Both the position numbers and the translations under genes were made by a program. 64,000 nt of DNA from Culex pipiens pallens (lineage: Eukaryota; Arthropoda; Insecta; Diptera; Culicidae). Below the pieces are notes generated by a model, which saw only the letters and a list, made by a program, of their open reading frames with translations, had not been told where the DNA came from and searched no databases. Shown piece by piece: positions 22,591 to 34,369 of the stretch; the first letter of the stretch is position 1; every line of letters starts with the position of its first letter. The stretch lies in contig NC_068937.1 in assembly GCF_016801865.2 (NCBI RefSeq), positions 114,987,068-115,051,067 of the forward strand, written 5' to 3'.

Positions 22591-23341
22591 CACCATGTGA
22601 TTGGTCTATGATTTTTTTGTATGGTTCTACCATACATATTACGATATATTTACGATAAATTTTGAGGTCACATTTCATAATAACATGCATTTTAAACCGC
22701 CAAACGTAATGTAACTGAGATAGCTCAATTAGATAAGGCGGCAGCACCACGGAAGAATCAACAGGAGACATCATCATCAAGCGGTAACAAATCCCGGACA
22801 TAACAAAAAAAACGCTAACCATTAATATTCATATACTTACCATTCCCGTTAAATCCACAGTTCCCAGAACATTTGTAAAATTTATTGTTTTGCTCCTCCC
22901 TTTTCAATTGGTGTCGGTAAGTGTCGGTAAAGAAGTTCACCATTTAAAATCATATATATTTCCCTCTTGGCAAATTTCCCCTCTTTTTGGTGCACGCTGG
23001 TTGGTTGAACAAACGTTTCCCAATCAGTCAATATAGAGACGTGAGATTGATGTATCTAAAATCACCCCCACTCTACCTCATAATTTTCGGATCGTCGACG
23101 CGGCAAAAAACGAATAAGAGGAGAATGGGTGCAAAAAGGCGGGGCATACGTCCCCGATCTAAATTAACAAAACGCGGCTCGGTCGGTCCCGAAAATTCAT
23201 TCTGTTGCTGGCCGTCGACGAGAACACATCAGGAGCAGATGGCCTGGTGGCCCGTTTGTAGACGGCCTGGAGGCCCGGGAGCAGATAGCCTGGAGGCATG
23301 GACACGCCAAGACATGCCAGCCGGCATGAGCGGGAATTGGA

Positions 23342-23590
23342 ATTGGCCACCACTTGGAGTGGCCGGAGTCCCCGGCGGGTGTTCCGATAGGGTGACTTAT
23401 CCCGAACCATAAGAGTTGGGGCAATATGGGTATCAAACTTAAGGGTTTTTGATACTGGACATGAAATTTGACATTTCGGCAGTAGTGGCCACCACCTTGA
23501 GTGGCCGGAGGCCCCGCGGATGTTCCGATGGAGGGACATTTGCCGAACCGTAAAAGTTGGGGCAATATAGGTATTAAATCTCTGAAATCT
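23342..23590. repeat. Two tandem units of a ~145-bp repeat
   Basis: GGCCACCACTTGGAGTGGCC ... GTTGGGGCAATATGGGTAT occurs twice, starting about 23345 and 23488. Each unit contains the imperfect palindrome GGCCACCAC..GAGTGGCC. Frames here are reading-frame shadows of the repeat. Confidence 0.65.
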
Positions 23591-23780
23591 GTTTCTTTAC
23601 AAATCAAACAGCCTGTTTCAGAGACACGAAATAGTCCACAAAAGAGTTGTCTTGTGTAATTATAAGAAAATCATGAGGAAATTTGGACCGGACGTTCTAA
23701 TCGAAAATTTAAACAATCATCTAGCAAAGTTCTTTGTCATACTGGTCATGTGTAATATAACCACCTGCACCTTTTTTATA

Positions 23781-25019
23781 CACTCAACAAACCTTTCACC
23801 ACATAGTTGCATGAAATTTCCGGTAGCAGCCAATTTTTGGTCCCAAACATCATTTCACATGAGTCATGCAACTATCACAATGCATTCACGTCAATCTTAC
23901 TTGCTTCCAACGCAGCCTACACTAACACAACTAAATTTTACGTGAAAATCTTGCCTGAAAATTGGAGGCGTGGCTTGCATGTCAGCTGATTTTGGTTTGC
24001 ATGAAATTCATGCCACATTCGCAAGCAAAGTAATATGGAAAATATCCACTTACCATTTCATGCAACATTGTGGTGAAAAGTGACGACGACGACCAGAGAT
24101 CGAAGGCTGCATGATTTTCCTGCAGGACATTCAGACATGTCTGAAAATTTTGAGCCAGCCTGCAAGTCTGAGGACAATTAGTCTGCTGGTGATTCTCAAC
24201 AGCTGAACATGGTTTCAGTTTTTCGTCTGTCTCGGTGGATTATCGACACCGAAAAAATCTGCATTCTTTCTCCATTTCTGGAGTTAGATTTATGCGAGCA
24301 ACTATAAGTATTTTTCTCATCATTTTAGCCAATTTTTGAATTAATGTATTATGTTCTTATTGTCTAGGCCATGGAACCAGAAATTTGCGCAAAAGGTTTG
24401 CAAGGAGGTGCGCAAGGTTTAACATCGTCAAGGGAGCAAAACAGGCTGCGAAGAAGGCGCTGGCCGCGAAAAAAAGAAGGAAAAGCAGCCAATCTGTCCC
24501 ACAAGCCGCAAGTGAAGAGCCGGAAACGCAGACCAGTCGCGTGTGTGAAAAAAACTTGCTGATATTGGACAATTTAAAGCAAATGAAAATATTATGTATA
24601 TTGTGCCAAGAGTGTAAAAGTGTGTTGTGACTTAATTAACAATGTGTAATGTGTGTTAGTATCAGTGAAAATAGTCAAATTATGAAAATAAAATGTGAAA
24701 ATAACAAGCCCTTTTTTTAAATTCTTCAGAAATCCCAGACAACAAAAAAAGCAAAAAAAAAACCATCCCCCCAGCGCCCCGTACTTTTAAGTCCACTAGA
24801 AAATCATGAGATGGTAACATTCCCAGAACGTAGAACCTGCGTGAATTTGTTGCAACTTTGACGTGAAATTCTTGTGATGGGGCATATGGTTGTATTGGTT
24901 CGCTTGGAAATTGATGGAGCTTAGTCACCTGAGTTTCACGAAGATTTGACATGAACATACAGATGGAAAAAAATCACCTATATTTTCATGCAACACTGTG
25001 GTGAACAATATTTTGAGTG
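23781..25019. mobile_element. TA-inserted element with TTTCACCAC..GTTGCATGAAA ends, containing an exon
   Basis: The left end CACTCAACAAACCTTTCACC and right end GGTGAACAATATTTTGAGTG are imperfect inverted matches, flanked by TA (23779-23780 and 25020-25021). A further copy of the inner end motif lies at 24055-24075. The interior holds the Lys/Arg-rich exon at 24369-24630 with its own poly(A) signal. Confidence 0.5.
24369..24630 (+). CDS. Candidate 3'-terminal exon, basic protein tail, unknown
   Basis: After the acceptor TTATTGTCTAG a frame runs HGTRNLRKRFARRCARFNIV, then KGAKQAAKKALAAKKRRK, then a Ser/Glu-rich linker. It ends CILCQECKSVL at TGA (24628-24630). AATAAA follows at 24687. The basic stretch looks like a nuclear-localisation or nucleic-acid-binding segment, and the CxxC..C near the end is suggestive but too short to call a finger. 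No matching upstream exon was found. It lies between TE ends, so it may be TE-borne. A second frame in the same region (from ATG at 24371) is probably a shadow. Confidence 0.4.
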
Positions 25020-25032
25020 TAATGGAGCACTT

Positions 25033-25311
25033 CCATTCGAGCAGTTTTTGCTTTTTTCTATAATGTATTGTACCAATTGTATTACCATTCGAGCAGCTTT
25101 TGCTTTATTCTATAATGTATTGTACCAATTGTATTACCATTCGAGCAGCTTTTGCTTTATTCTATCATGTATAGAGTTATCTACGTACGCATGTATTGCG
25201 TGTACGTACAGGAAAAAGATTGAGGTTAAATTTTGTACCGGCCAGCAAAACAAATGGCGTGCTAGTGTGCGTGAGATCGGGCTTAGATAACTCTATTGTA
25301 CCAATTGTATT
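25033..25311. repeat. 52-bp tandem repeat, split by a MITE
   Basis: CCATTCGAGCAG(C/T)TTTTGC begins units at 25033, 25085 and 25137. The last unit is interrupted at 25172 and resumes at 25295 (ATTGTACCAATTGTATTACC). Confidence 0.85.
25173..25294. mobile_element. 122-bp MITE inserted in the 52-bp repeat
   Basis: The ends AGAGTTATCTA and TAGATAACTCT are perfect inverts. The interrupted repeat shows the empty site, so the limits are exact, with AT duplicated. The other copy is at 1-86. Confidence 0.85.
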
Positions 25312-25443
25312 ACCATTGGTATGTGTGTGCTCCTTTCCCTTTCGCAAACCGACAACCGAGTGCGCAACGTGGCTGGATCGCGGGCAGCTTCAGGTTTTTT
25401 TTTCTCTGCGTACAGCTTACCGGAACGGATCCGGTTCACAAAA

Positions 25444-25490
25444 ATGGACAAAACCGCGAAACGCCATCGGGTGCCTCCGGATTCAACGAG
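25444..25490 (+). CDS. Candidate first coding exon of a plus-strand gene
   Basis: ATG opens MDKTAKRHRVPPDST followed by two bases and a strong donor (ACGAG/GTGAGTTT), so the exon ends in phase 2. Upstream (25300-25440) the DNA is moderately GC-rich and free of TE ends, as expected of a promoter and 5' UTR. The next plus-strand exon in compatible phase is at 37889 (acceptor TTTCTAACAG, frame R-SINDLVEVTK), which would give MDKTAKRHRVPPDSTR-SINDL. The link across 12 kb is only a phase match. The short basic N-terminus has no recognisable domain. Confidence 0.45.
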
Positions 25491-25754
25491 GTGAGTTTCA
25501 TTTTAGTGGCTTTTTTCTAGGGAAAACCCAAATATATGTTTTTCCATGTAATTTTGCCCGCTGAATCTGAATCTGCCCTCACGATTGGCCCAAACTGTCG
25601 AAAAATGAAAAAGATTTTTGGTCGTATTTTGGGTTTCCATGTCAAATTATCATTATCTTTCCTGAAGACACAAAAGCTCCAAAACTTCATCATTTTACGG
25701 AAAATCAATTTTCTACTTAATTTTGCGATCTGCACCACTGTGCACTGTATTTAA

Positions 25755-25979
25755 GCATCCTCGTGGCGCAGTGGTTAGCGGCTTCGACTGCTATGGGGCG
25801 CGAGTTAAATTCCCGCCTTATACTCCTGGCCTTCTATCGGATGGGGAAGTAAAACGTTGGTCCATTTGCGTAAAAGAGGTTTTGGGTGACTCACCACACA
25901 TTAACCTTCGGACGCCTAGAAATGAGCAGAAACTTGCAACACCCGTGGGTCGTTAATGTGGATTGCTTTGCTTTTTTTG
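25755..25979 (+). mobile_element. tRNA-headed SINE, plus strand
   Basis: The A box TGGCGCAGTGGTTAGCGG and a degenerate B box (GAGTTAAATTCCC) are followed by the body GGATGGGGAAGTAAAACGTT and a 3' part ending GTTAATGTGGATTGC then a T-rich tail. It shares body blocks with 14985-15120 and 15208-15300. It is a pol III retroposon. Confidence 0.8.
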
Positions 25980-26194
25980 TATTCAAGCAAATGTTTATCT
26001 TAAAATCATACAATCAATTTTATTGCATATTTTTTTCCAATTTAGAGTATACATAAAGCTGTTTCCATGTTTAAAGTACCAAAAATGCTGAAGCCGTAAC
26101 AATTTATAATTAATCAAAACTTTAGTCAATTGTACTTAACAGAAGCATCATAAATGCAGTTTGAAATGATATTTTACACTCAAAAAAATGAGTT

Positions 26195-26330
26195 CGCGTA
26201 AACGTGAACAGCGTTCATGCCAACGGGAACCAGGAAGGAAATTGTTCACTTTCATGGTGCAATGCACTATAAAAGTTGAACAGTTTTCTTCCTGGTTCCC
26301 GGTGGCATGAACGCTGTTCACGTTTACGCG
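26195..26330. mobile_element. Small foldback, 43-bp arms
   Basis: CGCGTAAACGTGAACAGCGT in the left arm pairs with its complement at the right arm. The arms are 26195-26237 and 26288-26330 with one or two mismatches and a 50-base loop. No clear target duplication. Confidence 0.75.
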
Positions 26331-26457
26331 ACTGTAAACAAATGTATTGTTTTGTTTCAGTCAACTACTTCTGTAATTAGGTTCTATCCTATTCCCCAGA
26401 AACTCATTCCCCAGAATGACCCAGTTTCCAGAAAAGTTTTATTTTAATTATGAATGT

Positions 26458-27448
26458 TAGGGTGGGTACGTTTTTCAAAAAGTTCTCGGATCAAGTTTTA
26501 GTATGGTTCCCCTTGTAGGGCATGCCCATAGGGACTTTCATGTCAAATATCAGATCATTTGGTTGTAAACTGGCTGCGCGCATCAGGGTTAAAGTTTATA
26601 TGGGAATTACTATGGGAAATTGGAACTTTTTGTTCAAACGCTCCTACAGGTCTGGGAAAATCGCGCGCCAACTTCTGGTATGGTCAGGCCTATGGGGAAT
26701 GGTCTGGAGAACACTTTTCCCGAAGAGAGCATATGGATTCGTTGTCCCTAGACCTGGCGCATCGGCAAACAATCCGATGTCTCCGGAATCAACGGTTTTC
26801 CCTCAAAAAGCATCAAATTTTTCTTAGCATGCTATGAAAACTCGACGAACACCGCGACGCCATACGTCAGGCAGCTACCACGTGGTTGAAATATTTGCAA
26901 AAAAATACAATTTTACCATGCAAAGATTCTGAATTCGACTAAATAATATCAGGATTACTCGAAATGATCATTTTCTACCTAAAAGAAGGTTTGCAATTAA
27001 ATATTCCAGCCGTTTCTCACCCACGTGGTAGCTGTCTGACATATGGCGTCGCGGTGTTCATCAAGCTTTCATAGCATGCTAAGAAAAATTTGATGCTTTT
27101 TGAGGGAAAACCGTTGATTCCGGAGACATCGGATTGTTTGCCGATGCGCCAGGTCTAGGGACAACGAATCCATATGCTCTCTTCGGGAAAAGTGTTCTCC
27201 AGACCATTCCCCATAGGCCTGACCATACCAGAAGTTGGCGCGCGATTTTCCCAGACCTGTAGGAGCGTTTGAACAAAAAGTTCCAATTTCCCATAGTAAT
27301 TCCCATGTAAACTTTAACCCTGATGCGCGCAGCCAGTTTACAACCAAATGAGCTGATATTTGGCATGAAAGTCCCTATGGGCATGCCCTACAAGGGGAAC
27401 CATACTAAAACTTGATCCGAGAACTTTTTGAAAAACGTACCCACCCTA
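26458..27448. mobile_element. hAT-type foldback MITE, full-length copy, target duplication ATGAATGT
   Basis: It is the same family as 16194-16983, with TAGGGTGGGTACG ends flanked by ATGAATGT (26450-26457 and 27449-27456). The arms are ~440 bp around a ~100-bp loop. Relative to the other copy the loop is inverted, meaning the two insertions have opposite orientation. Mirrored frames (MVVNWLRASGLKF, MPIGTFM) are not genes. Confidence 0.9.
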
Positions 27449-27567
27449 ATGAATGTACTTCATTTCAAAAAGTGAACAGTTTAAAAGTGTGAAGTGTTCG
27501 GATTTCGCCTTGATTGTGAAAACTGCTAACAAAAGTTGGATGTTTCCTTCTTCAAAGAAAGGATATA

Positions 27568-27976
27568 CACAGCAAAAAATCCGATGGTAAAATCGCATGC
27601 AACATCAATCCGGCGAGAGTCATATCAAGATTACCAAGTCCGCGCCCCAACCCACTCGCCTATTTCGCCGCTATGACAATAGTCGGATCAATGCCAATAT
27701 AACAGTAGGTTTTCCTGGGGAACCTACAGCTACATCGGTGAAGATCCAACTATTTTCTTAGCGACGAGATAGGCGAGTGGGTTGGGGCGCGGACTTGGTA
27801 ATCTTAATATGACTCTCGCCGGATTGATGTTATTTTTGGGGTGAGCAGACCTGATTTTTTTTCTTCGGTACATGCTTTTTGTGTACACGTTTTCTCATTC
27901 AATATTACATGCTTTTTCTCACAAAGGTGATGTGCATGCTTTTGCATGCGATTTTACCATCGGATTTTTTGCTGTC
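27568..27976. mobile_element. TA MITE (CACAGCAAAAA ends) with an inner palindrome
   Basis: CACAGCAAAAAATCCGATGG and its complement form the ends, with TA at 27566-27567 and 27977-27978. A second, independent palindrome (27604-27831, arms beginning ATCAATCCGGCGAGAGTCAT) sits inside the left part, so one small element probably inserted into another. The family is also seen at 35277-35856. Confidence 0.7.
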
Positions 27977-27979
27977 TAC

Positions 27980-29240
27980 TCTCTTGACTTGTGATAATTG
28001 CTGACAAATGTTGAATATTCCCTTTAAAGTTGATTTTTTTTTTCCTTTAAAGAAGGGAAATCTCACTTGTCTGTGAGTAGGGTAGGGTATCGATCGATCC
28101 GATCTCTACAGTCAGAGCTATCCAACTGTCAAATTGTAGACGCACTTGGCAGGAACAATGAGACAGGTGGGGAACAATGAGACACTCTACGAAAATCAAT
28201 ACTTTTCTTGTAAAACATCATGTTTTGGTATTGTTCCATTGCAGGTGACTTGCCTTGAACATTTTGAAGCAATTTTGCCAACTTGAAACTTCAAGTAACA
28301 AAAGTTTTAGTAAAAAGTATTTAAATTTAGTATAATCCATTTATTTATGCCAAATAACTTTATATTTTTGGCTAAATGAAGTCAAAACTCAATAAATATG
28401 CCAAAAATCACTTCCAATTCATGTTTCGAAGAATTTCCCTAGATTTTGAAAATTCTAATGAAGAAAAATCAAAGTGTCTCATTGTAACCCATGGACTGAA
28501 AAGAGTGGAGAACAATGAGACAGCCCTAGATTCTGGGTATATTCTTAATTGTGGTCAAATCTAATGAAAGGTCATTGTAGCCAACTCATGCCCTATGAAA
28601 TGAAGAAAGAAATTTGGAGCAATATTATTTTTTGTTGTATTGGCAGCCTATGAGCGAAAATGTAATTTTCAGTCATAATTTACTTTTACACCCCAGAATC
28701 AAACATTTATGAATAACTTTGCAAGGGAGCGTCCATAACCAACTATTATGGCAGACGTGTATCTAGTAGACACACCTTTCCTCCAAATATGAGCCTGATT
28801 GGTTGAAACTACGTCTTGTGAGAGCCATTTTATCATTGTTCCCCGTGTCTCATTGATGACTACTCTACCCTACTGCTGAAAAAAGTTTTAACTTCTTTAA
28901 AGAAGGGAGAACTCTCCGGTATGGCAGTACTGTTGCCAAAGGTTAAATTCTCCTTTGAAGTAGAATTTACCCTTCTTTACAGAAGGGAAAACTCTCTTGA
29001 CAGTCTTGCTGCGGGCAAAAGTTGATATTTCCCTTAAAAGTTGAATTTAGCCTTCTTTGAAGAAGGGAAAACTATCTTAACTGTCATAACTGCGGACAAA
29101 AGTTGAAATTTCCCTTTAAAATTTAATTTCGCCTTCTTTAAAGAAGGAACAACTCCCTTGACTTGCGATAACTGCAGCATGCTGACACAAGTGGAATTTT
29201 CCTTTAGGAGTTATCCCTAGTAAAGAGAGCTTTTTCTTTT
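27980..29240. repeat. ~80-bp tandem repeat with core CCTTCTTTAAAGAAGG
   Basis: Units contain the palindrome CTTCTTTAAAGAAGG, then AACTCTCTTGACAGTC and AACTGCGGACAAAAGTTG. Recognisable copies lie near 28045, 28890, 28972, 29052 and 29134. The TA element at 28080-28870 interrupts the array. Confidence 0.7.
28080..28870. mobile_element. TA-inserted element rich in GAACAATGAGACA
   Basis: It is flanked by TA (28078-28079 and 28871-28872). The right end is the complement of GGGTAGAGTAGTCATCAATG; the left end is a deleted form (GGGTAGGGTATCGATC). The family is complete at 58776-59698 and cut at 45104-45702. Repeats of CTCATTGTTCC lie inside. It is non-coding. Confidence 0.75.
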
Positions 29241-29971
29241 TAAAAAAATGAAAAAAAAAAACAATTAGTGTCAGCAGTTATCACAAGTCACGATGTCTTC
29301 GCGATTCTAATATTGAATTAATGTTGAAAAATTAATATCATTATGCCAATTGACCATCATGCATCATTATGCCCATAATGCCAAACGGCGTTAAGCTCAA
29401 TGGCATTATACCATGTTGCGTACGCAATTAGGATATTCACCCTAGATTTAGTTCTGCACACGATCCCAAAGCTAGCTGATCTTCAAGGCTATTTCTAATC
29501 CCCATTTCTGTGCACGCGGCACCAACAATTGGTCTTTTGTTGATCCTCATGGTAGTTCGTAGCCCCTATTGTATTAGATCTTTAGTTTGACCTTGCCACC
29601 GCCTATAAAAAGGCTCCCGGAACTGTAATCCCCAACGGAGTCTTACAGTCCACTCCCTGTCCTGCTGAGGACAATCCCGGCTGTCGAGGAGGTGTCTTGG
29701 CGCAGACACCAAATATGAAAAAAAAAACATGTTATGCAAGTTCCTAAATACTTCTGGGGAATGGGTCAAAAGTAATACTTTTCAACATTATTTTGATTTA
29801 AATGGTGGATTCATTAAACACCTGTACATTTTACTTACAATTCCGTTCAAAGAGTGTTTTTCGGAACTGCAAAAAATATTGGGTGGAACTTGTTGCAAAA
29901 CGTGTTTTTTTGCCAAATTTTTCTTTAAGCCACTTGTTGCATAAACTGCAATTTTAATAATGTTTATGTTA
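29241..29971. other. Unassigned stretch with a TATA-like box
   Basis: No supported gene. CCTATAAAAAGGCTCCC at 29602-29618 is a good TATA-type motif. About 90 bases on is the hairpin GGTGTCTTGGCGCAGACACC (29690-29709). This could be a decayed LTR-element leader, but no LTR pair is seen. Confidence 0.35.
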
Positions 29972-29979
29972 ACAGCAGT

Positions 29980-32851
29980 CAGAGCCGTACCTAGGGTCCA
30001 CGGCGCCCTTGGCGAAGCATCAATTTGGCGCCCCTCCAAATTTTTCATCATTTTGATATGTTTACTTAAATTTTCAGCGATTGCTTCAAAGAGTTTTAAT
30101 AATATAATGGTAATTAATTGAATAAATATAACAGCTAAAAAATCCAACCACAATTTAATTCTTTGAAGAATATTCAAATTAATGTTTTATTATTTTTAAA
30201 CCATTTCAATCGATTTATATCTTTCCAATACAGATAGGTTGTAACGAAAAGGTGCTTTAGGATTAATGTTGACTGAAAATAGCAGAGTGTTGTTTTGTCG
30301 TTTTAAATAGAATTTGATCTGACCTAGCTTAAATTTCATTGTATCAGCATTTTCCTGCATTCCTGAAAAAATAGTTGAAATGATTAGAAAATGGACTCCT
30401 TTTCAAACTTTTTTTTGTATGGATTCCTTTTGAAACTATTTTTTTTTTTTCAATTTATTTTTGAAAACAATATTTCTCTTCTCTGTGACTGTGTTTTTTG
30501 ATTGATATAAAATTCCTAAAATTTGTTTTTTGAAAATTCATAGCTTCAAACAAAGGCAATTAGTTTTTACCTTTTTAACACATTGAAATTTTTTGTGTTT
30601 ATTTTTCGACATCTAAAGTTTCTTAAAATTTTGTATAAAAACCATTACACTCAAATAGAGGGTGACGAACGGGAATTCCCGGGAAATCGACCATTTTTGG
30701 ACCTCTCGATTCCCGGGAAATTTAGTCGAAGCAAAATTATATAAACAAATAAAAAAAAATTGAAAATTCGAAATTGTTCAGAACATTGGGTGTTCAATGT
30801 AAGATGTTCAAGTTCGAATGAACCAATGCTTCTCTTATCTTCTAATTCAGAAAGTGTAAATTTTAACTTATTAAAAATTCCAATAACTATAATAGGAAAA
30901 CTTAAAATAAAGTGGACCCCAAAATTAACCTTAAAGCATACTTAGCAGTTAGCCACAAGAAGAAAGTCTATTTTTTTTATATTTTTGTTTATTATTTCTA
31001 AGAGTATAATTTTCATATCCTCTTTCAAGCAAAGCAATTCTTATAATCCATTTTTTTATTCTTATTATTTTAATTTCGCTGTATCAAGGTAATTTCCTTT
31101 TTTGATGTCATGGAGTAGTTTTGTGTTTCGCTTAAACCTCAATATTAAATTATATCTTAGAAAAAAAACTCTGAAAATCTTTGTAAAGTCCGCCAAATGT
31201 GAACATTCGGGTTTTCCGGATCACTATTTCTTCAATGCATATTTACAGTTTTAAAAAAGAAAAAAAAAATATTAAAATTGTTGTTTTGAGTCGCTATTTA
31301 TTATATTGTAAAAATCCCGATACTGGGAAATTATATATTAGCCATTTTGTTATTTCACAAAAATCTAATAACCAGTTCATACAACAAGTTGTATTGCAGA
31401 TTCAGAAAATAATCAAGAGGTAGATCATAGTTCCCAAAAATAATGAGGCTACTAATTAACGTTTCATTAAATAAGCATGAATAAATCGTAACTGAATTCA
31501 TTGAAAAGAAACACATTAATAACTTTTCTTTATACATTACTGGCACTATTGGCATAGTTATAAACACTACCAGGTCCCGGGAATTCCCGGGAAATTTCCA
31601 AATTCAACTCTCAATTCCCGGGAAATTGAAAATCTCGAGAATAGTCACCCTCTACACACAAAGCTTTTAGAACCGTTTGTGTAAATGTGAAAATTTAGGC
31701 GAAATTACACTGGATAGCCCAACACATGGAATCCATGAAATAAAAAAAAATGTATGTGAAAGATAAGCAACTTTATCCATTCCATTAAAACATAACAAAA
31801 CAAAAATTTTCAAGGAAAATGTTACTAACATTCTTCAAATTATTGACCCTAGAAGCAAAATTAAGTGGAACTTTGTGTTTTCCCAAAAAAATATTGCTGT
31901 TTTTTGAGTTGGAATTTTGCTTTGGTTTAAATTCTAATGGGTCCGCGATAATGGTGTTTCTGCAAATCAAAATTATAAAAGAAATTGTATAATATTTTAC
32001 TTTTACGACTAAAAAGTTGGTGGACATGCCAATCTATGCAACTTTGTCGAAGACACCCAAATTTTACTTTTTCACTCTTGCTACAAGCAATTGAATACAA
32101 GCAGCAGAATATAATATATTTAGAGCAATTTATGTGCTCTTAAAAAACCAACATTTTTATGTTGAAAAAAAAAATATTTTGCTAGAAATTTAACAAAAGT
32201 CAAAGCATTTTTTGTGTTAGAAATATTCCATTTAAACACTTCAGTATTTCGAAAACGTAGGACAATCTCAACGCACAAGTTTGCATTTAAAACGATAAAA
32301 ATATCTCAAATGCCATTTTCTTTAAACTTGAAATATCTTATTCTTTTTATTTCAGATTTTCAATAGAAATGTGTTTATTTCAATTAAATAGTTGGTTATA
32401 TAAAAAAATACTTCATAACATAAAAAAGCTTGATGGTTCCTGATGCTGGAAAAAATGGTGAAATTTAAATTGAATTTTATATACTGTAGTTGAAATATAA
32501 AATCTCTAGCTATTTAAAAGAATTGTTATAAAACCCTGAAATTTTTGCCACTTGAGCGCCCCCTTTGATAAATGAATTGAGAGAATTTAATTTTAAATTT
32601 AATTCTGGTACAATTATTGAAATAGTTGATTTTGGCTCCCCAAGTGTTATAAGTAATATTTGTAATATTCCGACCAAGATTATCGAGTTATTTTGTAGTC
32701 CTATTTAAAATTTGGCGCCCCTTTTGTTCTGAATACCTTTCTAGGATTTTATAATAACATGACAAATTTATACAATCATCGTTTTCGGCGCCCCCCAAGG
32801 GCTGGCGCCCTTGGCGGTCGCCAACTGCGCCAACCCCTAGGTACGGCGCTG
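29980..32851. mobile_element. hAT element, 2.9 kb, intact ends, target duplication ACAGCAGT
   Basis: The left end CAGAGCCGTACCTAGGG and right end CCCTAGGTACGGCGCTG are inverted matches of the CAGNGCCGTACCTAGGG type, flanked by ACAGCAGT (29972-29979 and 32852-32859). Most of its length aligns with 18118-21513. No transposase frame remains. A nested TA element occupies 30658-31652. Confidence 0.92.
30658..31652. mobile_element. TA element nested in the second hAT copy
   Basis: GAGGGTGAC ... GTCACCCTC with TA at 30656-30657 and 31653-31654, and CCCGGGAATTCCCGGGAAAT near both ends. It corresponds to 18765-20339 but lacks the GC-rich cargo. Confidence 0.82.
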
Positions 32852-33004
32852 ACAGCAGTTTTTGATAAGTTTTCTCTAAATATTTCCGGTAATAAATGTG
32901 TGTACATGTTTGTTAGGGTTTTGTTGTTGTTTTAAGCCAAAATTGAATAACAAAACATATGTGTTATTTAATGATAAGTGAGCGAAATCAATCTTTTATT
33001 GCAG

Positions 33005-34369
33005 GCCAAGGATTGATACCTAAGAGCATGTAATGGCACTGACCTTGTTGCGTGCTCTTCGGTTGACGTCCACGTAAGGAACATCCTGGAAGGAGCGTAA
33101 CTAACTACATCCGTAGTTCTGTTAGATCATCCGAATTATCTTGATCAGAACAGTATAGCTCTGGTTCCTTGCGAGTGTCCTATTTTCTTACCTCCACGTT
33201 GGCTTGGTTTTCATGATGACCTAGCTGGTGGCCTGTGGAAACGGATCGTAAACCTTTGACCACCGCGGGTCAGAGTCGAGACGGCTAGAAGAAAGGGGCG
33301 CGCCAATGTGGGACAGGGAAGTAATTTGTGATTGTAGACGGTATTGTTTTGATTCGCAGTATGTTGAGTCAACTGCTGTGGATGTAGCTGAAACATCGCA
33401 CAACGGGGTTTCTCTTCTCTTCATTCTCAGCTACCACCTATCTTCTGTTTATTTTGTTTCACTGATTTTCTAACGCGGCTTCTGTTTACTATCCTCCATT
33501 TGATTTCGATTTTACTCATTTGATTCTCTTATTTCTCAATGCTTTTCCACTCTATTTTATCAATTGATGCTGCTGTAACAAACTGTCTGCATTCCCTTAA
33601 TTTGGCAGCGATGTCAATTTTGTTTATCATGTGCCTTTTCTTTATTTATCTATTTGAATAATTTCTCATCTTCCCTGTAAATGGCCCTCAATATAATCTA
33701 AGCTTGTTTGTTTCCTCTATTTATTAATTATTGTTAATTTCTTTATCTACTTCATAAATTACAATCTTTCTTTTACTATTGATTCTTTACATAGTATATT
33801 TCCTTCACTGTCCATTGTTTTGAAACTTCACCTTTTTCTTAAGCAAGTGAGGTTCGAGCCCTTACTCAATTTATGGAACGGTTAAAGGATTAACACAAAT
33901 ATTACTATTGTATTTTTGGTAAACTTTTATAACATGCTTAGGTCCAAAAATTGTAACAAAACACCGCGACAAAAGAAATAGCAACATATAAACACGACTC
34001 AACACTAGGAAATACTTTAGGAGAAAACAATACACAGTAAAATAACAATTAGTTTTTGAATTCAAACTAAAAATAAAACAGTTTTTGCTTTAATGAAAGT
34101 TGATAGGCACACTATAAACGGTTAGGCGCTTATACTTACATCAAACCCTACTTAATGTACCACCCCCGGCCGAGTTAAAATGCGTAACCGGAAAAGAAGG
34201 TGAGCATGCCTGGCACGAACACTCAAAGCGTGTTCTAGCGTGCTGCTCGTACTGACTCAGAGCAAGGGTGAGATGTAGGTGTAAGGGCAGTGCGTGTTCA
34301 TCGGGAACCTAGTGCATAAGATCGGTCAAGGCCCGTTCTTACACTGAAAATTGCGAATTGCGAATTGCG
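33005..34369 (+). mobile_element. 1.37-kb insertion between 25-bp direct repeats
   Basis: AAGTGAGCGAAATCAATCTT (25 bp in full) occurs at 32980-33004 and 34370-34394. A long direct repeat of this kind is typical of target-primed retrotransposition. The right end carries three copies of ATTGCGA, like the short tandem 3' tails of some LINEs. No reverse transcriptase frame is visible, so it is a non-autonomous or internally deleted copy. Confidence 0.55.

Noticed and set aside
26522..27384. Paired ~100-codon frames (MPIGTFM..., MVVNWLR...) on both strands
   Set aside because: They arise from the inverted arms of the hAT foldback and recur in truncated form at 16239-16494; they are not genes.
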